From Pacificispira sp033344895 (lineage in GTDB: Bacteria > Pseudomonadota > Alphaproteobacteria > UBA8366 > Aestuariispiraceae): DNA of 64,000 nt. Both the position numbers and the translations under genes were made by a program. The stretch's first letter is position 1; every line of letters starts with the position of its first letter. Positions 24,407 to 32,186 of the stretch are shown here, one piece after another. The DNA is taken from contig OZ245920.1 of the NCBI GenBank assembly GCA_965229685.1, positions 186,001 to 250,000 of the forward strand. Direction: 5' to 3'. Below the pieces are notes generated by a model. It made no database searches and was not told the DNA's origin. It was given only the letters and a program-made list of their open reading frames with translations.

Positions 24407-26208
24407 TGAGCAATTCCACGATCACGGCCGACCTGCCGCGGGCGGAGCGCAAGGCCGGCGGCGGTTCGATCACCATCGGGCGTCGCGGCGGCGGGCACCA
24501 CCGGGTGACGCTGTTCCCCGGCCCCATCGCCGCGAGCCAAGGCCAGCGGGCGCTCAACCCGCATGTGTTCCGCCACAACACCCGTACGCCCAAGCCGTTC
24601 AGCCACGAGGTCGTGACGGGCCCGTCGATGACGCAGGAGAACAGCCAGGGCCTCCTCATCGTCGACCACACCAAGGTCGCGATCTCGGGGCAGAACCAGT
24701 ATTCCGACCTCGGCGACGGCAATGGCGGCGGCTACGTCCAGCACGGCTACATCCTGTCCGACCCCCTGCAGTGGCTCGGGGTGCAGTCGAACTGGATCCG
24801 CGCGATCGCCGAAGGCCGCATGGATCCCGACGCGTGGCCGTCCAACTATGGCGGCTACGACACGCGCCACCACTGGAAGGAGCGCGACGCCTTCCATATC
24901 GTCGGCGCCATCCCCGGCTACACCAAGGTGGTGCTGCTCAAGTGCGGCGTCGCGTTCGCCTGCGGCTACAGCGGCCACGGCCAATGCGGCGACGGCGGCG
25001 CCTCGAACCGCTCGGGCTGGCGCATGGTCGGCTGGCAGTCTTACGAGGGCATCCAGGAGGACCAGCGCATCTACAAGGACGGCCGCAAGATCGTGCAGAT
25101 CGCTGGCACGGTGAACGGCCAAGACAGCACCGCCATCACCTACTACGCGCTGACCGACGACGGCCGTCTCTGGGGCTGGGGCTACAACGGCTACGGCCAG
25201 ACGGCCACGAACAACTCCACCACCAACTCGGCGGAGACCTATTCGCCGCACCAGTGCTACCGGGAGGGCCTGCCGTCGCGCGGCGAAAGCGGCATCGTCC
25301 CGGTCACCGATGCGGTCTATGTGACCGCCGCCTGCGATCAATACGGCACGGTCTGGTACATCGACACCGCCGGCAAGGTCTGGGCCGCCGGGCGCAACAA
25401 CAACCAGCCCATGGGCGACACCTACGGGACCAATCAGACCTACTTTCGGCCGGTCCAGTTTGGGACCAGCGGCAACCAGCTCTTCGCCGACAAGGTCTGC
25501 ATCAAGATCGCCGCCTGGGGCGGCGGCGACAACGGCCAGGCGCTGTTCCTGTTCGCCGACGGCACCGTCGCCTTCGCCGGCTACTCCGGCTACGGCCAGG
25601 CGATGACGGGATCGACCGCCGGCACCAACGCGGCCCAGTTCATTCCGGGATTCGGAGCGGGTGAGGCTTACGGCAAGGCGGTCGATGTCTGGGGCGGCGG
25701 CAACAGCTACGGCACCAGCTATGTGAAGACCGAGAACAACCGCCTCTTCGGCGGCGGTTACTCGGGCTATGGCCAGCTCTCCGACAACCGTTCGGCCGGC
25801 ACCTATGCCGGCGTATACGAGATCGACCTCACCCTCGGCACCGGGGTCGCGCCGGGGGAACTCCTCAAGATCGACCTGGCGGGCCGCGGCTCGACCACAC
25901 ATCTGATCGCGCTCTTCGACGACGGCACCACGCTCTGCGGCGGTCGTAACAACAACGGCCAGCGCGGCGGCGCCCTGTTCGCTGCGAACTCCTACTGGTG
26001 GAACGCCCCGGGCCTGGCCGCGAAGGTGATCGACGTCGATGCACACTCCATCGGCTCGGACAACGGCGCCAATCTCTGGCTCGGCGAGGACGGCACCTGC
26101 TGGGGCGCCGGCACCTGGTACGTGACCTACAACGTCTATTACAACGCCGGCTACTCGCAGCGGAACCCGCACTGGCCGATCGAGATCAACGCCAAGCTCG
26201 GGACCTGA
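24406..26208 (+). CDS. RCC1-repeat beta-propeller tail protein (putative receptor binding)
   Basis: A 600-aa protein built of RCC1-type repeats. Blade-end signatures are at about residues 95-104 (GQNQYSDLGDG), 187-193 (GYSGHGQ), 259-265 (GYNGYGQ), 329-334 (GRNNNQ), 392-398 (GYSGYGQ), 451-457 (GYSGYGQ), 513-519 (GRNNNGQ) and near 567 (GAGTWY). Most are preceded by a strand of the type ALTDDGRLWGWG or LFADGTVAFAG. That suggests a seven-bladed propeller plus an N-terminal attachment domain of about 80 residues rich in Gly, Arg and His. Aromatic residues are frequent, as in carbohydrate-binding surfaces. Position among tip genes suggests a fibre or receptor-binding protein. The start at 24406 gives a TGATG overlap. 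Confidence 0.75.
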   Translation: MSNSTITADLPRAERKAGGGSITIGRRGGGHHRVTLFPGPIAASQGQRALNPHVFRHNTRTPKPFSHEVVTGPSMTQENSQGLLIVDHTKVAISGQNQYSDLGDGNGGGYVQHGYILSDPLQWLGVQSNWIRAIAEGRMDPDAWPSNYGGYDTRHHWKERDAFHIVGAIPGYTKVVLLKCGVAFACGYSGHGQCGDGGASNRSGWRMVGWQSYEGIQEDQRIYKDGRKIVQIAGTVNGQDSTAITYYALTDDGRLWGWGYNGYGQTATNNSTTNSAETYSPHQCYREGLPSRGESGIVPVTDAVYVTAACDQYGTVWYIDTAGKVWAAGRNNNQPMGDTYGTNQTYFRPVQFGTSGNQLFADKVCIKIAAWGGGDNGQALFLFADGTVAFAGYSGYGQAMTGSTAGTNAAQFIPGFGAGEAYGKAVDVWGGGNSYGTSYVKTENNRLFGGGYSGYGQLSDNRSAGTYAGVYEIDLTLGTGVAPGELLKIDLAGRGSTTHLIALFDDGTTLCGGRNNNGQRGGALFAANSYWWNAPGLAAKVIDVDAHSIGSDNGANLWLGEDGTCWGAGTWYVTYNVYYNAGYSQRNPHWPIEINAKLGT

Positions 26209-26211
26209 CCC

Positions 26212-26649
26212 ATGCGACTGTTCATCTCCTATACGGAAGAGGCCGGCGGCTTCTTCCAACCCCCGGACGTGCCCGAGGAGCCCAACACTTGGGAGCATCT
26301 CTGCCTCGTCGACGGCCGCCACTACGCGGTGCTCTATCACCCCGTTCCCGACGGCCAGGACAAGCGCATCGACCTTCAGGTCCACGATCCGAAGGCGGAG
26401 CCCGAGGTGGCGCAGCTCATCCGGACCTTCGGCCACCCCTACCGGCGCTACCGCGAGGCGCGCGAGGTCGAGTACCCGCCGATCGGCGAGCAGCTCGACA
26501 CGATCCTCAAAGCCTTCAACCAGCTGCGTCTGAACGGCACCGGCCTGCCGAAGGAGATGGACGAGCTTCTCGGCAAGTGGCTCGCCGTCAAGCGCGCCCA
26601 TCCCAAGCCCGACCTGCTGGAGGACGAAGATGCCGGATCCGGCGCTTGA
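26212..26649 (+). CDS. Tail fibre assembly-like protein
   Basis: A 145-aa protein 3 bp after the propeller gene. Its C-terminal half (VEYPPIGEQLDTILKAFNQLRLNG, then LPKEMDELLGKWLAVKRAHPKP) has the pattern YPPIxEQLD...W...K..YP seen in small phage proteins next to tail fibres, which act as fibre chaperones or attachment factors (XkdW-like). Its pairing with the propeller gene supports a chaperone role. The family link is tentative. It overlaps the DUF1833 gene by 20 bp. Confidence 0.55.
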   Translation: MRLFISYTEEAGGFFQPPDVPEEPNTWEHLCLVDGRHYAVLYHPVPDGQDKRIDLQVHDPKAEPEVAQLIRTFGHPYRRYREAREVEYPPIGEQLDTILKAFNQLRLNGTGLPKEMDELLGKWLAVKRAHPKPDLLEDEDAGSGA

Positions 26650-27172
26650 GCAGGCGATCCGGGAAGCCTACGCGTCCGCGCCCTCCGACACGGTCATCCT
26701 GCACACGCTCGAACTGCGTCATCCGTCCTTCCTGGACGATGACGGCCAACCGACCGCAATCCGGGTGGTTCGCGATCACGTCGATCTCTGGGCGCGCCTC
26801 GAAGCGGATGCCCCCGTCGACGGCGCTGGCTGGGTGCGCTTCGTGGCCATGGGATTCGAGCTCGAACTGCCGCCGGTCGATACCGCACCGGTGCCGGAGA
26901 TCGCGGTCACCCTCGACAATGTCAGCCGGGAGATCGTCCGCCATCTCGATGCGGCCGCGACCAGCCAGGACAAGATCGAGGTGACCTACCGTCCCTATCT
27001 CTCGACCGACCTGGAGGGGCCGCAGATGGACCCGCCGATCACGCTGATCCTGACCGAGGTCGAGGCGGACGTGTTCCGCGTCACCGGGCGCGCCCGCATG
27101 CTCGACATCGGCAACAAGGCCTTCCCGGCCGAGACCTATACCGCCAAGCGGTTCCCCGGGCTCACGCGATAA
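26630..27172 (+). CDS. DUF1833 family phage tail protein
   Basis: A 180-aa protein with LEQAIREAYASAPSDTVILHTLELRHPSF at the N-terminus, then FVAMGFELELPPVDTAPVPEIAVTLDNVSREIVRHL, the DUF1833 pattern. Members lie just upstream of the NlpC/P60 and TipJ genes in siphoviruses, as here. It is beta-rich and probably a distal tail structural part comparable in place to lambda gpL. It starts inside the end of the previous gene. Confidence 0.75.
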   Translation: MPDPALEQAIREAYASAPSDTVILHTLELRHPSFLDDDGQPTAIRVVRDHVDLWARLEADAPVDGAGWVRFVAMGFELELPPVDTAPVPEIAVTLDNVSREIVRHLDAAATSQDKIEVTYRPYLSTDLEGPQMDPPITLILTEVEADVFRVTGRARMLDIGNKAFPAETYTAKRFPGLTR

Positions 27173-27176
27173 CCTC

Positions 27177-27584
27177 ATGCACTGGGCGGAAGAGCTGATC
27201 GGCCGGCCGTGGCAGGCGGGCGGGCGCGGCGCGCAAGCGTTCGATTGCTGGGGATTGGTCCGGTTCTGCTGGCGGGAGCACTTCGGCATCGAGGTGCCCG
27301 AGATCCCGGTCGATGCGGCCGACCTGCGCCGGGTGCTCGATGCCTTCCGGGATCATCCGGAGCGCCGGCGCTGGCGCCTCGTGGCCGAGCCCCGCGAAGG
27401 CGACGCCGTCCTGATGCGCCAGTCCCGGCACCCCGTCCATGTGGGCCTGTGGCTCGATGTCGATGGCGGCGGCGTCCTGCATGCGGCCCGAGGGATCGGT
27501 GTGGCGTTCCAGAATCCCCGCGACCTCGACCTCCAGGGATGGCGGATCGAAGGCTCCTATCAATTTACTGGAGACCGTCCGTGA
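27177..27584 (+). CDS. NlpC/P60 tail peptidoglycan hydrolase
   Basis: A 135-aa papain-like cell-wall hydrolase. The catalytic Cys is C24 in FDCWGLVRF and the His is at about 88 in HPVHVGLWLD, both in typical context. It corresponds to the NlpC half of lambda gpK and would open the wall locally at infection. The stop overlaps the GTG start of the TipJ gene (GTGA). Confidence 0.88.
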   Translation: MHWAEELIGRPWQAGGRGAQAFDCWGLVRFCWREHFGIEVPEIPVDAADLRRVLDAFRDHPERRRWRLVAEPREGDAVLMRQSRHPVHVGLWLDVDGGGVLHAARGIGVAFQNPRDLDLQGWRIEGSYQFTGDRP

Positions 27585-29884
27585 CCGCCGTCGTCGTCAT
27601 GCTACGCAACCCGTTCTGCCCAGAGCGGGGCCGCGAGGTGCTGCCGGTCGCCGCCGGCACGACCATCCGCGCCTGGCTCGATGCGCACAGGATCGAGGAG
27701 TTCGAGCGTCCGACGATCTGTCTGCGCAATGGCGAGCCCGTGCTGCGCGCAGACTGGCCGGTTCTGGAGATCGGCGCATCCGACGTGGTGATCTTCGTCT
27801 CCTTGCCCCAGGGCGGCGGAGGCGGAGGGGGCGGCGGCAAGAACCCGCTGCGCACCGTGCTCATGATCGCCGTCATGGTGGCGGCACCCGCGATCGGCGG
27901 CGCCATCGCCGGCGCCATCGGCATCACGTCCACCATCGGCACCTCCCTGATCACCGCCGCCGTCGGGCTCGCCGGCGCCACTCTGGTGAACGTGCTGGTC
28001 CCGCCGCCCAAACCGCCTGCGCCGAGCTTCGGCGGCTCCTTCGGCAGTACGCCCGCACCGAGCCCGACCTACGCCCTGCAGTCCCAGGGCAATCAGGCCC
28101 GACTCGGCCAGCCGATCCCCGTCATCTACGGGCGTCACCTGGTCTATCCTGACCTCGCCGCGACGCCCTGGACCGAATATGCCGGCAACGAGCAGTACCT
28201 CCATCAGCTGCACTGCATCGGTCAGGGCGAGTACGACCTCGAGCAGGTCCGCATCGAGGACACGCCGATCAGCTCCTTCGAGGAGGTGACCTACGAGATC
28301 GTCGCACCCGGCGATCCGGTGACGCTGTTCGAGGCCGACGTGACCACGGCGGCCGAAGTCGCCGGCCAGGAGCTCAAGGGCACCAACGAGCTGGAGGCCG
28401 GCGACGACGGCTGGATCGGTCCCTTCGCCGCCAATCCCGCCGGCACTGCCGCCGAGGAGATCGGCATCGACCTGGTGATGCCGCGCGGCCTCTATTATGC
28501 CAACACCTCGGGCGGGCTCGATCCGCGCACCATCGACTGGGAGGTGGAGGCCCGCGCGATCGACGAGGACGGCGGCGCGCTCGGCGGCTGGGTACAGCTG
28601 GGGGCGGAGAGCGTCACCGCCGCCACGAACACCGCCCAGCGGCGAAGCGACCGCTATCCGGTTGCGAGCGGCCGCTACGAGGTTCGTCTCAGGCGGACCG
28701 ACGCCAAGGATACCGACGCCCGCGCCGGACACGAGATCCGCTGGCAGGGGCTGAAGGCATTCCTCTCAGGCGAGCCCGTGTTCGGGGACTTGACCCTGCT
28801 CGCCGTGCGTATGCGCGCGACCGACAACCTGTCGCAGCGCTCGTCGCGGCTGGTGAACTGCATCCTGACCCGCAGGCTTCCGATATGGGATCCGGTCGCC
28901 GGCTGGTCGTCGCCGCAGCCGACGCGGTCGATCGCCTGGGCCTTCGCCGATGCCGCGCGCGCCCACTGTGGCGCCGATCTGCCGGACGCCCGCATCGACC
29001 TGGCGGCGCTCCATGCGCTGGACGGGCTGTGGCAGGGCCGTGACGACCGCTTCGACGCCGTCTTCGATCAGGGCGTCACCGTCTGGGAAGCGCTCACGCG
29101 CATCGCCCGCGTTGGGCGGGCCGTTCCGTTCCTGCAGGGCGGCATCCTGCGGCTGGTCCGCGACGAAGCGCGGACCTTGCCCGTGGCGCTCTTCGGTCCC
29201 CGCAACATCGTCAAGGGCAGCCTCAAGGTCCAGTACCTGATGCCGGGCGAGGACACGGCGGACGCGGTCACGGTCGAGTATTTCTCGGCGCGCATCTGGG
29301 CGCCCGACGAGGTGACCGCGAGCCTGGCCGACAGCGCCGCCGATCAGCCGGCCAAGGTCGAGCTGTTCGGCTGCACCGACGAGGCGCAGGCACTCCGGGA
29401 AGGTCTCTACATGGCGGCGGCCAACCGGTATCGCCGCCGCATGGTGAGCTTCCGCACCGAACTGGAAGGTCTGATCCCGACCTATGGCGATCTCATCGCC
29501 GTCGCCCACGACATGCCCCGCTGGGGCCAGGGCGGCGAGGTCGTCGCCTGGGAATCCGAGTCCCGCACGCTCGAACTCTCCGAGCCGCTGGAATGGACCG
29601 ACGACGAAACGCACTACATCGCGCTGCGCCGGCGCGACGGGACGGTGAGCGGGCCCTGGCCGGTCGGTCCGGGCGCCGACGATCGGCATGTCGTCCTTGC
29701 CGAGGATCTCGACTTCACGCCCTACACCGGCGCGTCGGAAGAGCGGACGCACTTCGCCTTTGGTGTGGGCGAGGCCTGGAGCCTGCGCGCTCGGGTCATC
29801 GCGATCCGCCCGCGCGGGGAACAGGTCGAGATCACCGCCGTGGGCGAGGACGCCCGCGTCCATGAGGCCGATCTGGCCGCGTAG
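27581..29884 (+). CDS. Host specificity/central tail tip protein (TipJ, lambda gpJ-like)
   Basis: A 767-aa protein starting with GTG in a GTGA overlap. N-terminal MLRNPFCPERGREVLPVAAGTTIRAWLDAH is the usual start. A Gly-rich stretch (LPQGGGGGGGGGKNP) and hydrophobic region (APAIGGAIAGAIGITSTIG) follow at about residues 85-125, then the TipJ core (RLGQPIPVIYGRHLVYPDLA, and later GGILRLVRDEARTLPVALFGPRNI). It forms the baseplate hub through which DNA passes and normally carries receptor determinants. At 767 aa it is shorter than lambda gpJ (1132 aa), so the receptor-binding part may have moved to the propeller protein. Confidence 0.88.
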   Translation: MTAVVVMLRNPFCPERGREVLPVAAGTTIRAWLDAHRIEEFERPTICLRNGEPVLRADWPVLEIGASDVVIFVSLPQGGGGGGGGGKNPLRTVLMIAVMVAAPAIGGAIAGAIGITSTIGTSLITAAVGLAGATLVNVLVPPPKPPAPSFGGSFGSTPAPSPTYALQSQGNQARLGQPIPVIYGRHLVYPDLAATPWTEYAGNEQYLHQLHCIGQGEYDLEQVRIEDTPISSFEEVTYEIVAPGDPVTLFEADVTTAAEVAGQELKGTNELEAGDDGWIGPFAANPAGTAAEEIGIDLVMPRGLYYANTSGGLDPRTIDWEVEARAIDEDGGALGGWVQLGAESVTAATNTAQRRSDRYPVASGRYEVRLRRTDAKDTDARAGHEIRWQGLKAFLSGEPVFGDLTLLAVRMRATDNLSQRSSRLVNCILTRRLPIWDPVAGWSSPQPTRSIAWAFADAARAHCGADLPDARIDLAALHALDGLWQGRDDRFDAVFDQGVTVWEALTRIARVGRAVPFLQGGILRLVRDEARTLPVALFGPRNIVKGSLKVQYLMPGEDTADAVTVEYFSARIWAPDEVTASLADSAADQPAKVELFGCTDEAQALREGLYMAAANRYRRRMVSFRTELEGLIPTYGDLIAVAHDMPRWGQGGEVVAWESESRTLELSEPLEWTDDETHYIALRRRDGTVSGPWPVGPGADDRHVVLAEDLDFTPYTGASEERTHFAFGVGEAWSLRARVIAIRPRGEQVEITAVGEDARVHEADLAA

Positions 29885-29906
29885 TCATCGACGAGAGGAA
29901 GATCGC

Positions 29907-30197
29907 ATGAACCGTCCGACCGTCGGCGACGGCCACATCGTCATGCCCGAAGCCGAGTTCGAGCAATTGCTGGAGCTGGCGGCGGAGCGTGGCGCCCGCA
30001 AGGCGCTGGAGGATGTTGGGCTCGACGGCGACGATGCCGCCGTCGACATCCGTGATCTCCGTTCCCTGCTGGGCAGTCTCAGGCTCGCCAAGCGCACGGC
30101 GGTGCAGACCGCCGTGCGCATCGTTACCACCGGCGTGCTGCTCGCCCTGATGGCCGGCATCGCCATCAAGCTGAAGCTGTTCGGCAACGGCCCCTGA
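29907..30197 (+). CDS. DUF6127-like membrane protein, possible holin
   Basis: A 96-aa protein. The first 60 residues are soluble and helical (EAEFEQLLELAAERGARKALEDVGL). The C-terminus has one hydrophobic segment (VRIVTTGVLLALMAGIAIKLKL, about residues 70-91). It matches what I know as DUF6127. A ribosome site (GAGAGGAA, 29892-29899) precedes the ATG. It lies just before the endolysin and is followed by a terminator. A holin role fits the place but one membrane segment leaves this open. Confidence 0.65.
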   Translation: MNRPTVGDGHIVMPEAEFEQLLELAAERGARKALEDVGLDGDDAAVDIRDLRSLLGSLRLAKRTAVQTAVRIVTTGVLLALMAGIAIKLKLFGNGP

Positions 30198-30225
30198 TTG
30201 GCCCCTGACGATCCTCACCCCACCA

Positions 30226-30249
30226 GCCCGCCGCTCGGCGGGCTTTTTT
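30226..30249 (+). terminator. Intrinsic terminator of the structural operon
   Basis: GCCCGCC (30226-30232), loop GCTC, GGCGGGC (30237-30243), then six T residues (30244-30249). A perfect 7-bp GC stem with T-run, separating the tail operon from the lysis genes. Confidence 0.92.
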
Positions 30250-30263
30250 GTGCCCGGAGACCA

Positions 30264-30941
30264 ATGATGACGACGAGTTACTTCAACCACTGGCGCGATG
30301 TGCCCGAGGGCGCCTGGCGCTGGAAGAACTTCTCTCCCGCCGAGATCGCCTGTCGCGGCAGCGGGTCGCTGCGCCTCAATGAGGAGGCGCTGGACAAGCT
30401 CCAGGCGCTCCGCGACCGGCTTGGCAAGCCGCTCATCGTCCGCTCCGCCTACCGCAGCCCGGCGCATAACAAGGCCGTGGGCGGCGCGCCGCGCTCCAGG
30501 CACATGGATGGCGCGGCCTTCGACATCGCCATGACGAACCACGATCCGGTCGCGTTCGAGAAGGCGGCGCGGGCGGTCGGGTTCCTCGGCTTCGGCTTTT
30601 ACCCGCGATCCGGCTTCATCCACATCGATCTCGGGCCGGCGCGGCAGTGGGGCGAGCGGTTCCCGGTGCGAGCGACGGCGTTCGCCGCCGAAGCGCCGCC
30701 CGTGCGGGAGGTGCTGGCGGAGAGCCGCACGATGAAAGGCAGCGGCGCTGCAGGAGTGGCGACCCTTGGCGCCGCGGGCGTCGAGGTGGCGCAGAACGTC
30801 CTGGCCGAGACCCAGTCCGCCATTCTGCCGCTCGTGCCCTACCTCGACACGCTGCGCTGGGTGTTCATCGCCGTGGCGCTCGCCGGCGTCGCTGTCGCCA
30901 TCTATGCCCGCATCGACGACTGGAAGCGGGGGCGGCGATGA
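30264..30941 (+). CDS. M15-family peptidase endolysin with C-terminal membrane anchor
   Basis: A 225-aa protein. The N-terminal domain is a peptidase_M15 (D-Ala-D-Ala carboxypeptidase-like) with RSAYRSPAHNK, H80 and D87 in SRHMDGAAFDIAM, and H120 in GFIHIDLG, the zinc ligands. It cuts peptide cross-links in the cell wall for lysis. The C-terminal part has a hydrophobic segment (WVFIAVALAGVAVAIYA, about residues 200-216) with a basic end, so it is probably anchored in the inner membrane. The start ATG at 30264 or 30267 follows GGAG. Its stop overlaps the spanin start (ATGA). Confidence 0.88.
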   Translation: MMTTSYFNHWRDVPEGAWRWKNFSPAEIACRGSGSLRLNEEALDKLQALRDRLGKPLIVRSAYRSPAHNKAVGGAPRSRHMDGAAFDIAMTNHDPVAFEKAARAVGFLGFGFYPRSGFIHIDLGPARQWGERFPVRATAFAAEAPPVREVLAESRTMKGSGAAGVATLGAAGVEVAQNVLAETQSAILPLVPYLDTLRWVFIAVALAGVAVAIYARIDDWKRGRR

Positions 30942-31195
30942 TCACCACGCTCCTCACCGGACTTGCCGCCAGCCCATGGGCGCGGGCGGCCCTGCGCTAC
31001 GGCGCCATCGCGCTCGCGGTGCTCCTGTTCCTGCTTGCGCTGCGGCGCTCCGGCGAGCGTGCGGGACGTCTCGCCGAACGCTTTGAGACCACGGAGAAGG
31101 CCAATGAAGTTCAACGCCGGATGCTCGACGCGGCGGCTCGCCGCCCTCGCGATCGTGACGATCTCGCTGACCGCCTGCGCGACGGGCGGTTCTGA
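30938..31195 (+). CDS. Rz-like inner-membrane spanin
   Basis: An 85-aa protein starting in an ATGA overlap with the endolysin. One N-terminal membrane segment (LRYGAIALAVLLFLLALR, about residues 19-36) is followed by a charged helical periplasmic part (RAGRLAERFETTEKANEVQRRMLDAAARR). That is the layout of type II i-spanins. The Rz1-like gene begins inside it in another frame, as is usual for spanin pairs. Confidence 0.75.
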   Translation: MITTLLTGLAASPWARAALRYGAIALAVLLFLLALRRSGERAGRLAERFETTEKANEVQRRMLDAAARRPRDRDDLADRLRDGRF

Positions 31196-31430
31196 GCCGC
31201 GCGTCATCACCGTCTGTCCGCCCGTGGTGGAGTACAGCCGCGAGTTCCAGGCCCGCGCGGCCGAAGAGCTTGATCTTCTCCCGGAGGAATCGGCGATGGC
31301 CGAGATGCTGAGCGACTATGCCATGATGCGCGAGCCAGGCTCGGGCGTGTACACGATGATGGTTAGCCGCGCGCCAAGGCAGCCTAGGCGTCGTTCTGGA
31401 CGTCCACGAAATCGACGACATCTTCGGTGA
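31104..31430 (+). CDS. Rz1-like spanin lipoprotein with an aberrant C-terminus
   Basis: A 108-aa lipoprotein. A signal peptide with lipobox (LAALAIVTISLTAC, Cys about 26) precedes RVITVCPPVVEYSREFQARAAEELDLLPEESAMAEMLSDYAMMRE, the usual o-spanin body. Relatives end within a few residues after this stretch with an Arg/Cys-rich tail. Here the frame continues with PGSGVYTMMVSRAPRQPRRRSGRPRN, which has no such look and runs into the convergent nuclease gene by 47 bp. The extension probably marks the recombination point between phage and defence cargo at about 31335. Confidence 0.7.
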   Translation: MKFNAGCSTRRLAALAIVTISLTACATGGSEPRVITVCPPVVEYSREFQARAAEELDLLPEESAMAEMLSDYAMMREPGSGVYTMMVSRAPRQPRRRSGRPRNRRHLR

Positions 31431-32124
31431 ATAGGACGTCAGGCCGAGGATGCTGGCGAGCATCGTCAATTGAATCGAAGATACTTTTTCCGAGGGGAAC
31501 TGCGACTGGGTCACGAAGCTCAGAACTGTAGGCCCTCGCAGTCGCATTCTCTAAATGGTCCATGTACTCCGTCACGAAGCGCCCGATGCATGGCTCAAAC
31601 AAGGTTGCGACGCTGTGCTTATCATAGATCGGATACGCGGACTTCCATGTCGCGCCATAGAAGCTCAGGATGAACACGCTCGTCGAAGACGGCTTCCAGC
31701 CTTTTAGCGTCACGTGCGGCCCGATGGACGCCTTGATGTTGGTGAGGCGTCGGTCGATAGCTCGAATCTTGTCTCCATCGAAGCTTCCGTGACCGCGTTT
31801 GCACTCGAAAACAAAGAGCTTTCCTGATTTGGAATTGAACGCGAGACAGTCGAGGTGCGCTTTGCCGCCTGGAATCGGGACCTGCTCTTTCGCGGCCTGC
31901 CAATGTGGCAACTTGTTGATGGCAAATATCAAAGCGCGCTCGATAAGAAGACCGTGACGTTTCTTGATCCCGTCAACCTCGGATACGAGGGAGGAAAGGC
32001 GTGGGTTAGAGCCAAACAGCGGATCGCAAGGAATTGTGACTGATTTCGCCTTCGCGTCAGCGACGAGCTTGCTGGCATGCTGTTTCCAAAGCAGCGCCTC
32101 AGCGTATGTTAGCCTCAGACACAA
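31384..32124 (-). CDS. PD-(D/E)XK nuclease-like protein of the defence operon
   Basis: A 246-aa protein, the last gene in the minus-strand operon. The central part has HLDCLAFNSKSGKLFVFECKRG, giving D92...E107-x-K109, the signature of a restriction-endonuclease-like core, followed by a helical RRLTNIKA. This suggests a nuclease effector. The start is TTG at 32124 (MCLRLTYAEALLWKQ) with GGGAG about 11 bp upstream; no ATG is nearby. It is separated by 62 bp from the HEPN-ATPase gene. I do not recognise a named family. Confidence 0.65.
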   Translation of the reverse strand: MCLRLTYAEALLWKQHASKLVADAKAKSVTIPCDPLFGSNPRLSSLVSEVDGIKKRHGLLIERALIFAINKLPHWQAAKEQVPIPGGKAHLDCLAFNSKSGKLFVFECKRGHGSFDGDKIRAIDRRLTNIKASIGPHVTLKGWKPSSTSVFILSFYGATWKSAYPIYDKHSVATLFEPCIGRFVTEYMDHLENATARAYSSELRDPVAVPLGKSIFDSIDDARQHPRPDVLFTEDVVDFVDVQNDA

Positions 32125-32186
32125 AGATTGTTATCTCCCAACCACCATTCTGCCAGCCATTGACGCTGGCTAGTCCCGGCGCTTCT

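Noticed and set aside
24400..26601. 733-codon minus-strand frame opposite the RCC1-repeat gene
   Set aside because: Shadow frame rich in Val, Ala, Gly and Arg; the plus strand shows regular repeats and overlapping starts.
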